A stretch of 64,000 nucleotides of DNA from Rhizobacter koreensis (GTDB taxonomy: Bacteria > Pseudomonadota > Gammaproteobacteria > Burkholderiales > Burkholderiaceae_C). A program made the position numbers and the translations under genes. Below the pieces are notes generated by a model. It made no database searches. It was given only the letters and a program-made list of their open reading frames with translations, and was not told the origin of the DNA. The stretch covers positions 62,001 to 126,000 of the forward strand of contig NZ_JABWMJ010000012.1 of the NCBI RefSeq assembly GCF_013366375.1, read 5' to 3'. Shown here one piece after another: positions 55,457-62,424 of the stretch (position 1 is the first letter of the stretch; the number at the start of each line of letters is the position of its first letter).

Positions 55457-55729
55457 TCAGTCGAGCGGCAGGAAGCCGGTGTGGGTGCCGCTGCGCACCG
55501 CGCCGCCCTCGCGGTCGATCCAGGCTTCGGCCTCGACCACCGCGGAGGCGATGGCGTCGGCTTCCTCGTCGCAGGGCTCGACGTCGAGGAAGCGCTGCGA
55601 GCGCAGGCGACCGCCCTCGAGCCCGACGATCGCCACCGATGCCTTGAAGCCGGTGTCGAGCGCAACGCTCGTCACGGTCAGCCGGTAGCCCTTGTAGGTG
55701 AACGGTTCCATCGCGGTCGTTTCGGTCAC
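55457..55729 (-). CDS. Hypothetical small protein
   Basis: A 90-residue soluble protein of unknown function. Sequence features are a beta-rich start (FTYKGYRLTVTSVALDTGF), then KASVAIVGLEGGRLRSQRFL, and a helix with acidic residues (CDEEADAIASAVVEAEAWID). Similar small proteins are common in Burkholderiales genomes. It is convergent with fahA and no function can be inferred. Confidence 0.65.
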   Translation of the reverse strand: MTETTAMEPFTYKGYRLTVTSVALDTGFKASVAIVGLEGGRLRSQRFLDVEPCDEEADAIASAVVEAEAWIDREGGAVRSGTHTGFLPLD

Positions 55730-55942
55730 GCGGCGTCATCCTCCGCACGCTGCCGGCAGCGAGGGGGCGCGCCGCACGGGTGTAGCCGATTGTTGCAGCC
55801 GGCGTTGCGTTCACGCGTCCATTGGTCGGACCGGGCTCCCGCGGCGCCCGCATGTGAGACATTTGCCACGCTCGCGCTGCCTGCGCTGCCGTCGCACGAA
55901 GGACGGCGCAGTAAAAGGCGGCCCATCAGTTTGGAGGTAGGC

Positions 55943-56200
55943 ATGGGCATGGAAGTACGCCGACGAAGCCTGGAAGAGCCTTACGCGGCGTGGCGCAGCG
56001 AGGTCGACCGGCTTCTCGATCTGCTCGACAAGCCGGGAACGCCGCGCCCGGACTTCGGCGCGATCCGCAAGGCGATCCGCGACATGGATCTGGCGATGCG
56101 CGACTACATGTGGTCGGTCCGCCGCGTGCGCGCCGGCGATCTGCTGCACACCACCCCGGGCGAGCGCGACCACGGCTTCCGGCCGGCCGGCCCGCGCTGA
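55943..56200 (+). CDS. Hypothetical small charged protein
   Basis: An 85-residue soluble protein, helical and rich in Arg, Asp and Glu (RRRSLEEPYAAWRSEVDRLL, then IRKAIRDMDLAMRDYMWSVR). There are no membrane segments or Cys. The ATG follows a strong ttggaggtaggc ribosome-binding site, which supports a real gene. Function unknown. Confidence 0.65.
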   Translation: MGMEVRRRSLEEPYAAWRSEVDRLLDLLDKPGTPRPDFGAIRKAIRDMDLAMRDYMWSVRRVRAGDLLHTTPGERDHGFRPAGPR

Positions 56201-56284
56201 GCGCTCGCGGGCGCCGCGCCTCGCGACCCCGCGCCCTCCGCCACCCGCCGCTGCGCTGACGCACCCGCATCGCCCCCGGCCTGC

Positions 56285-58447
56285 TCAGCCGAACACCGTC
56301 TGGTCGAGCAGCATCGACGGCGAGAAGTCGACCGTTCCGCGCGGCCGCTCGCCGCGAGCCCAGCCCACCAGCGCGTCCGCGCTCATCGGCTTGGCGAAGA
56401 AGTAGCCCTGCAGCTCGTCGCAGGCGAGATCGATCAGGATCTCCGACTGCCCCGCCGTCTCGACGCCTTCGGCGACCACGCGCAAGCCGAGCGCGTGCGA
56501 GAGGCGGATCACCGCGTCGACCACCGCGCGAGCGTCGCCGCTGGTCTCGAGGTCCTGGATGAAGCTGCGGTCGATCTTGAGCTGACGCGCGGGCAGCTGG
56601 CGCAGATAGCTCAGGCTCGAGTACCCGGTTCCGAAGTCGTCGATCGAGAGGAACACGCCGGCGCGCGCCAGGCCGTCGAACGCGCGCTGGGTCTCGCTCA
56701 CGTCCTCCATCGCGGCTGACTCGGTGATCTCGCACATCAGCTGCGCCGGGTCCACGGCGTGGCGCGCGAGCGCCGCCTCGATGCGCTCGACGAGGTTGCC
56801 CTGGCGCAGCTGGTGCGGCGAGACGTTGATCGCGACGCGCATCCGCAGGCCCTGGTCGGCCCAGGCGGCGATCTGCCGGCAGGCCTCGTCGACGACCCAG
56901 TCGCCGATCGCGCCGATGAGGCCGAAGCGCTCGGCCATCGGGATGAACACGTTCGGCGGGATGGAGCCGCGCGTCGGATGGTGCCAGCGCAGCAGTGCCT
57001 CGACGCTGCCGATGCGACGCCGCTGGCTGTTGACCTTGGGCTGGTAATGCAGCTCGAACTCGCCGCGTGCGACTGCGCTGCGCAGGTCGGCCTGCAGTTC
57101 GACCTGATCGCGCGCGTCGCTTTCCATGCGCGCCTCGTACAGCACGTGGCGCGAACCGCCGCCCTGCTTGGCCGCGTACATCGCGGCGTCGGCGTTGGCG
57201 AGCAGACGCTCGGGCGGGCCGTGGTCCGGATAGACCGCGATCCCGACCGAGCACGAGACGCTGACCTGGCGACCGCCCAGGTTGAACGGCAAGCCGATGG
57301 CATGGACCACGCGGCGCGCGGTGCGCACCGCGTCGTCGGTGCTGAACACCCCTTCGGCGAGCAGCACGAACTCGTCGCCGCCGATGCGGGCGATGGTGTC
57401 GCCCTCGCGCGCGCCCTCGCGCAGCCGGCTCGCCGCCTCGACCAGCAGCTGGTCGCCGGCGGCATGCCCGAACGAGTCGTTGATCGGCTTGAAGCCGTCG
57501 AGGTCGATGAACATGACCACCAGCCGCTCGGCATGGCGTTCGTCGGCACGCGTGGCCTCGCGGCGATGCCGCGCCACCGCGTGCGCCATGCGGTCCTCGA
57601 AGAGGGCCCGGTTCGGCAGACCGGTCAAGGCGTCGTGCAGCGCAAGGCGCTGCAGCTCCTCGTTGGCGATCATCAGCGAGCCGGCGAGGCGCACGCTGGT
57701 GTCGCGCAGGCGCCGGTCGAGCGCCGAGGTGAACAGGGTGAGGCCGAGGATGAGACCCGACGAGAGCACGACCAGTGCACCCAGGCCGTCGCCGCCGACG
57801 GTGTCGATGCTGCGGCAGATGCTGCCCTCGACGAAGCTCGCGGCGGCCATGCCGGTGTAGTGCATCGCGCTGATGGCGAGCCCGAAGGCGATCGCGGCGG
57901 CGAGGCGCAGGCCGAACATGAGGAGCCGGCGTTCGTTCCCGGAGAACGTGCGCAGGCCGAAGAAGACCAGCAGCGCGCCCGCCGACGCCAGCATCGCGAT
58001 GCCGATCGACGCGGCGACGAGGCGCACGTTCCAGACGATGCCCGGAGCGACGTCGATCGCCGCCATGCCGGTGTAGTGCATCGCGCAGATGCCGGCCGCC
58101 ATCGCCGTCGATCCGGCGACCAGGCGCCGCACCGTCAGGCGCCCGCGGCTCGCGATGAAGAGCGCGACACCCGACACCGCGACCGCGGCGATCCACGACA
58201 GCAGCGTGAGCCCGTACGTGTAGCGCAGGTCGATCGGCACCGAGTACGCCAGCATGCCGACGAAGTGCATCGACCAGATGCCGCTGCCGAGCGCGACCGA
58301 GCCGCCGCCCCACCATGCGAGGCCGGCCGTGCGCTCCTGCCCGCGCATGCGGTCGGCAAGGTCGAGTGCCACGTAGGACGCGAGCACGGCGACGGCGATC
58401 GAGCCGAACACCACCCACGGGTCGTAGCTGGGAACGAGAAAGTTCAA
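56285..58447 (-). CDS. MHYT-sensor GGDEF-EAL membrane protein
   Basis: A 720-residue c-di-GMP enzyme. Residues about 1-250 form seven helices with three MHYT-type motifs (SMHFVGM, AMHYTGM, AMHYTGM), thought to bind a metal and sense gases. The GGDEF domain (about 270-440) keeps FIDLDGFKPIND, IGGDEF and the RxxD inhibition site (REGD). The EAL domain (about 455-700) has VEALLRWHHP and SIDDFGTGYSSLSYL. Both domains look active, so the net effect is not predictable. TTG is the only possible start between an in-frame stop and the first helix. Confidence 0.92.
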   Translation of the reverse strand: MNFLVPSYDPWVVFGSIAVAVLASYVALDLADRMRGQERTAGLAWWGGGSVALGSGIWSMHFVGMLAYSVPIDLRYTYGLTLLSWIAAVAVSGVALFIASRGRLTVRRLVAGSTAMAAGICAMHYTGMAAIDVAPGIVWNVRLVAASIGIAMLASAGALLVFFGLRTFSGNERRLLMFGLRLAAAIAFGLAISAMHYTGMAAASFVEGSICRSIDTVGGDGLGALVVLSSGLILGLTLFTSALDRRLRDTSVRLAGSLMIANEELQRLALHDALTGLPNRALFEDRMAHAVARHRREATRADERHAERLVVMFIDLDGFKPINDSFGHAAGDQLLVEAASRLREGAREGDTIARIGGDEFVLLAEGVFSTDDAVRTARRVVHAIGLPFNLGGRQVSVSCSVGIAVYPDHGPPERLLANADAAMYAAKQGGGSRHVLYEARMESDARDQVELQADLRSAVARGEFELHYQPKVNSQRRRIGSVEALLRWHHPTRGSIPPNVFIPMAERFGLIGAIGDWVVDEACRQIAAWADQGLRMRVAINVSPHQLRQGNLVERIEAALARHAVDPAQLMCEITESAAMEDVSETQRAFDGLARAGVFLSIDDFGTGYSSLSYLRQLPARQLKIDRSFIQDLETSGDARAVVDAVIRLSHALGLRVVAEGVETAGQSEILIDLACDELQGYFFAKPMSADALVGWARGERPRGTVDFSPSMLLDQTVFG

Positions 58448-58861
58448 GGGTTCGGGCGCGCCGGGCGGAACGCGGATTGGCGAGGTGGAGCGAGGTTAGC
58501 GGCCGCCCGGCTCGGTCGATCGCCGCGTGAAGGCCCGGAACACCGACCAGATCGGCGCCTCGATGCGGGCGCCGCCGAACGCGAGCGGGTCCCCCCGCCC
58601 CACCGTGCGCGCGCTCGCCGCGGGCGCCGGCGTCGAACACGGCACGCTGCGTCGGCCGATCCGCTGCGCAGCGCTTGCGCCGGCCCTGCCGGCAAGACTG
58701 TCGCGGCGTCGGCGACCGGCATCGCCTGCCGCCCGGCGCCGATCGCGAGCGCGATCCTGGCGTTCGACGGGCGCCGCGCCCAGCCCGACCTGCGCCGGCC
58801 ACGCGCCCGCGCGGCACGCCGCGTGCGTTTTGTCTCGCCGCGCGTCGCCCAACCTCCAGAA

Positions 58862-58891
58862 CGCGCCCGATCGGCCGAAAGGCAGGGCGCG
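58862..58891 (+). promoter_or_regulatory. GNRA-loop hairpin in the leader of the PYP-like operon
   Basis: CGCGCCC pairs perfectly with GGGCGCG; inside lies GCC-GAAA-GGC, a GNRA tetraloop hairpin. It directly abuts the terminator hairpin, sharing one base. CCGAAA could also pair with TTTCGG at 58910-58915, giving an alternative fold that includes the T-run and the bases before the ribosome-binding site. Confidence 0.55.
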
Positions 58892-58912
58892 CCGTCATGC
58901 CGACGGCTTTTT
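58891..58912 (+). terminator. Intrinsic terminator-like hairpin 13 bases before the PYP-like gene
   Basis: GCCGTC, loop atgcc, GACGGC, then TTTTT. Because the gene on the left is on the opposite strand, this cannot simply end an upstream protein-coding transcript. It fits attenuation of the operon or the end of a small RNA. Confidence 0.7.
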
Positions 58913-58924
58913 CGGAGTTGAAAG

Positions 58925-59317
58925 ATGAGCGCGGTCCTGACCCTTGCATTCGACGCCGTCGACGCCCTGCCGGCGATCGACGCCATGAACGACGACACCC
59001 TGGACGACCTCGACTTCGGCGTCATCGGCATCGACGCCGACGGTGCCGTGCGGCGCTACAACGCGCCCGAGTCGCGCATGGCGGGCCTCAGTCCGCACCG
59101 GGTGCTCGGCCAGCCGATGTTCACGAGCGTCGCCCCGTGCATGAACAACTTCATGGTCGCGCAGCGCCTCGACGACGCGATGATGCTCGGCGAGGCGCTC
59201 GACGTCACCATCGACTACGTGCTCACGCTGCGCATGAAGCCGGTCAAGGTGAAGCTGCGCCTGCTCGCCGCGCCCGGCGCGGCGCTGCGCTACGTCCTGG
59301 TCCTGCGGCCGGCGTGA
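58925..59317 (+). CDS. Photoactive-yellow-protein-like PAS protein
   Basis: A 130-residue soluble protein that aligns along its length with PYP of Halorhodospira: NDDTLDDLDFGVIGIDADG, RRYNAPESRMAG, SVAPCMNNF, then DYVLTLRMKPVKVKLRLL. Counterparts of the key residues Tyr42, Glu46 and the chromophore-linking Cys69 are Y45, E49 and C72; those of Thr50 and Arg52 are Ala and Leu. Genes for making p-coumaroyl-CoA are not in view, so the ligand may differ. The stop overlaps the next start (TGATG), coupling it to a diguanylate cyclase. The ATG follows cggagttgaaag. Confidence 0.8.
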   Translation: MSAVLTLAFDAVDALPAIDAMNDDTLDDLDFGVIGIDADGAVRRYNAPESRMAGLSPHRVLGQPMFTSVAPCMNNFMVAQRLDDAMMLGEALDVTIDYVLTLRMKPVKVKLRLLAAPGAALRYVLVLRPA

Positions 59318-60624
59318 TGTCGCTGGCGGATGCCACGGCCGAGGACCACGAGGCGCTGATCCAGTTCCTCTACCTCGCGCCGGTCGGGCTGGTGCAGACG
59401 CGCCTCGACGGCGAGATCGGGATGATCAACCCGATCTCCGCGCAGTTGCTGATGCCGCTCGCACCCTTCGGCGACCTGAGCAACCTGTTCGGCGCGCTGC
59501 AGGGCGTCGCGCCCGACCTGCGCGCCCGCGTCGACGCCTACCCGGCGCCGCGCGGGGTGATCTGCGACGGTTTGCGCATCCAGGTGAGCGCCGGCGTGCC
59601 GGGTCGATCGGACCCGCAGATGCTCGCGCTGACGCTGGTCAAGCTCGATTCGAACCGGCTGATGGCCGTGCTCAGCGACATCACCGAGCAGGTACGGCGC
59701 GAGCGGCTCGCCCGCCAGAACGAGGCCTGGCTCAATGCCATCCTCACCGGCGTGAGCGACTACGCGCTGGTCTCGCTCGACCGCGACGGCCGCATCGACG
59801 ACTGGAACGACAGCATCGGCCGCGTCACCGGCTTCAGCCGCGAGCAGGTGATCGGCGCGTCGTACGCGCTCTTCTACCCGCCCGGCTCGATGACGCCGGA
59901 GCGAGTCGCCGATCGCCTCGCCGAGGCCGACGAGAACGGCTGGAGTCTCGACGACGGCTGGCGCCTCAAGGCCGACGGCAGCCGCTTCTGGTGCAGCGCC
60001 ATGCTCGCGGTGCTACCCGAGAGCGCAGGCAGCACCGACCGCCCGGCTCCCGCCGACGACGCCGGCTACTGCCTGGTGCTGCGCGACATCACGGACAAGC
60101 GGGTGAAGGCCGAGGAGCACCGACGCGCGATCAGTTGCGACCACCTCACCGGTGTCGCCAACCGGCGCACCTTCTTCGAGCTCGCCGAGCTCGAGTTCGC
60201 ACGCTGGACGCGGGCACCGCGCCCGCTGTCGCTGCTCTACGTCGACATCGACCACTTCAAGGCGGTCAACGACGCGCGCGGCCACGCGGTCGGCGACGCG
60301 GTGCTGCGCGACGTCGCCCTCACGCTCGGCACCCTGTTCCGCGAAGTCGACGTGGTGGCGCGCATCGGTGGCGAGGAGTTCGCCGTGCTGCTGCCGTCGA
60401 CCGGCCTCGAGGGCGCGGTCACCGCCGCCGACGCGCTGCGTGCCGCGGTCGCGGCCCGCTCGACCATGGCCGAGGGCGGACCGGTGCAGGTCACGCTGAG
60501 CGTCGGCGTCGCGACGATGGCGCCCGACGTGACCGGCGTCGATGCGCTGCTGCGGCGGGCCGACGAGGCGCTCTACGCCGCCAAGCGTGCCGGCCGCAAC
60601 CGGGTCGAGTGCTGGGCAACGTGA
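59317..60624 (+). CDS. PAS-PAS-GGEEF diguanylate cyclase
   Basis: A 435-residue soluble c-di-GMP synthase. Residues 8-125 are a PAS-like domain (EALIQFLYLAPVGLVQTRLD, MINPISAQLLMPLAPF, ending LSDITEQVRRER), 130-265 a second PAS domain (ILTGVSDYALVSLDRDGRID, ending VLRDITDKR), and 270-432 the cyclase with LYVDIDHFKAVND and an intact RIGGEEF. The product-inhibition motif REVD lies five residues before it. The first PAS-like domain is paralogous to the N-terminus of the next protein. It is coupled to the PYP-like gene and overlaps the next start (GTGA). Confidence 0.9.
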   Translation: MSLADATAEDHEALIQFLYLAPVGLVQTRLDGEIGMINPISAQLLMPLAPFGDLSNLFGALQGVAPDLRARVDAYPAPRGVICDGLRIQVSAGVPGRSDPQMLALTLVKLDSNRLMAVLSDITEQVRRERLARQNEAWLNAILTGVSDYALVSLDRDGRIDDWNDSIGRVTGFSREQVIGASYALFYPPGSMTPERVADRLAEADENGWSLDDGWRLKADGSRFWCSAMLAVLPESAGSTDRPAPADDAGYCLVLRDITDKRVKAEEHRRAISCDHLTGVANRRTFFELAELEFARWTRAPRPLSLLYVDIDHFKAVNDARGHAVGDAVLRDVALTLGTLFREVDVVARIGGEEFAVLLPSTGLEGAVTAADALRAAVAARSTMAEGGPVQVTLSVGVATMAPDVTGVDALLRRADEALYAAKRAGRNRVECWAT

Positions 60625-62399
60625 TCACCGACCTCCTGAGCCCGAGCGAAGGGCCGGCGGCGGCGGCGGCCGACGCCGCGCACGAAGCGCTGATGCAGTT
60701 TCTCTACCGTGCTCCGGTGGGGCTGGCACAGCTCGCGCGCGACGGCTCGATCGAGATGATCAACCCGATGGCGGCCAACCTGCTGATGCCGCTCGCGCGC
60801 GACGCCAGCCTCGACAACCTGTTCGCGACCCTCCGTCACGTGCTGCCGGACCTCGGTGACGCGGTCGCCCGCTGCAGCGACCCGAGCGGGCTCATCTGCG
60901 ACTCGACGCGCCTCAGCGTCGCCGCCGGCGCGGCCTCGGCCGAACCGCAGGTGCTGTCGTTCAGCCTGCTCAAGCTCGACGACGCACGGCTGATGGCGAT
61001 GATCACCGACATCACCGGCGAGGTGCAGCGCGAGCAGAAGGTGCTGGCGACGCGGCTGCGCGCCGCCGCCCGCGTCGACGCCCTGACGCAGATGCCGAAC
61101 CGCGCCGCGATCCGCGACCTCATCCAGGCGGCGATGGGCGCGGCGGGCGACGGCTACGCCGTCCTCTTCCTCAACTGCGACCGCTTCAAGCAGATCAACG
61201 ACGCCTTCGGCCCGGCTGCCGGCGACGAACTGCTGAACCTGATTGCCGGGCGCCTGCGCAGCACGCTGCGCGAAGGCGACGCGGTCGGTCGCGCCCGCGG
61301 CGACAGCGTCGCCGCACGAGTCGGCGGAGACGAGTTCGTCGTGCTGGTGCGCGGCGTACGGCGCGCCGGCGACCTCGACGCGATCGCCGAGCGGCTGCTC
61401 GATGCGCTGAACCGCCCGTACCCGCTCGGTGGGCGCCAGCTGCACTGCGCGCTCAGCATGGGCGTGCTCGCCGGCTCCGACGCGCACGGCGATGCCGATG
61501 CGGTGCTGCAGGACGCGAGCATCGCGATGGTCGAGGCCAAGCGCGCCGGCGGCGGCCGGCCGGCTCGCTTCGAGCCGGCGATGCGCGAGCGCGCGGCACG
61601 CCGCGGCGGGATCGAGGCCGATCTGCGCCGCGCGCTGCAGCTCGGCGAGCTGTTCGTCGTCTACCAGCCGGTGGTCGGGCTCGCGGGGCCGCCCGGCTCG
61701 CTCGCGGTCGAGCGCAACGCCGGCGTCGAGGCGCTGGTGCGCTGGCAGCACCCGACGCGTGGCGTGGTGCCGCCGATCGAGTTCATCGGCGTCGCCGAGG
61801 AATCCGGCCTGATCGGCGAGCTCGGCGCGTTCGTCCTCGAAGCGGCGTGCCGCCAGTTCGTCACCTGGCAGCGCGAGCTCGCCGACGACGCGCCTCGGCT
61901 GCTCGCCGTCAACCTGTCGCGCGGGCAGCTGCGCGAGGCGGGCTTCACCGCGCGCGTGGCGGCGATCCTGCGCGAGACGGGCATCGACCCGCGCCAGCTG
62001 CAGCTCGAGGTGACCGAGAGCCTCGCCGCACAGGATCAGGCGGTGCAGGCCAGCCTCCACGAGCTGCGCGAGCTCGGCCTCAGCCTGGCGCTCGACGACT
62101 TCGGCACCGGCTATTCGTCCCTCGCGAGCCTGCACCTGCTGCCGGTCGGCGTGGTGAAGATCGACCGCTCGTTCGTCAGCCAGGCCGTCGACAGCGCGCA
62201 CCACCGGGTGCTGATCGAGGCGACCGTGCGTGTCGCCGAGAGCCTGCACATGGGAACGGTCGCCGAAGGCATCGAGACCGCCGCGCAGGCGGCAAGCGTG
62301 CACGCGCTCGGCTGCCGCAAGGGTCAGGGCTACCTGTTCAGCCCGCCGCTGCCGGCGGACGTGCTGGCGCGCTGGGTCAGGGGCGACGCGACCGCCTGA
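60621..62399 (+). CDS. PAS-GGDEF-EAL c-di-GMP phosphodiesterase
   Basis: A 592-residue soluble protein: PAS-like domain (about 18-135, HEALMQFLYRAPVGLAQLAR, MINPMAANLLMPLARD), GGDEF domain (about 150-315) and EAL domain (about 330-590). The cyclase domain has VGGDEF but reads FLNCDRFKQIND where the metal-binding Asp is expected (DxD becomes NCD), and a short Arg-rich insert precedes GGDEF, so it is probably not an active cyclase. The EAL domain is intact (VEALVRWQHP, LEVTESLAAQ, LDDFGTGYSSLASL, VKIDRSFV, VAEGIET). It would oppose the cyclase made from the same transcript. The start is GTG. Confidence 0.9.
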   Translation: MITDLLSPSEGPAAAAADAAHEALMQFLYRAPVGLAQLARDGSIEMINPMAANLLMPLARDASLDNLFATLRHVLPDLGDAVARCSDPSGLICDSTRLSVAAGAASAEPQVLSFSLLKLDDARLMAMITDITGEVQREQKVLATRLRAAARVDALTQMPNRAAIRDLIQAAMGAAGDGYAVLFLNCDRFKQINDAFGPAAGDELLNLIAGRLRSTLREGDAVGRARGDSVAARVGGDEFVVLVRGVRRAGDLDAIAERLLDALNRPYPLGGRQLHCALSMGVLAGSDAHGDADAVLQDASIAMVEAKRAGGGRPARFEPAMRERAARRGGIEADLRRALQLGELFVVYQPVVGLAGPPGSLAVERNAGVEALVRWQHPTRGVVPPIEFIGVAEESGLIGELGAFVLEAACRQFVTWQRELADDAPRLLAVNLSRGQLREAGFTARVAAILRETGIDPRQLQLEVTESLAAQDQAVQASLHELRELGLSLALDDFGTGYSSLASLHLLPVGVVKIDRSFVSQAVDSAHHRVLIEATVRVAESLHMGTVAEGIETAAQAASVHALGCRKGQGYLFSPPLPADVLARWVRGDATA

Positions 62400-62424
62400 C
62401 GCCTGGCGGAGCGTCGCGCGCCGG

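Larger units (their letters stand above)
58448..58924. other. Divergent region between the MHYT gene and the PYP-like operon
   Basis: A stretch of 477 bases without a convincing gene. The right end holds two stacked hairpins and a T-run directly before the PYP-like gene, described separately. A clear sigma-70 promoter was not found on either strand. Confidence 0.65.

Noticed and set aside
58862..58912. c-di-GMP-I (GEMM) riboswitch before the PYP-like operon
   Set aside because: A GAAA tetraloop is present, but the conserved junction and ligand-pocket sequences of GEMM are not seen and the element is too small, so only an unassigned attenuator-like structure is claimed.
58527..58928. Open frame upstream of the PYP-like gene
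   Set aside because: It is mostly Arg, Ala and Pro, lacks a ribosome-binding site, and runs through the hairpin leader.
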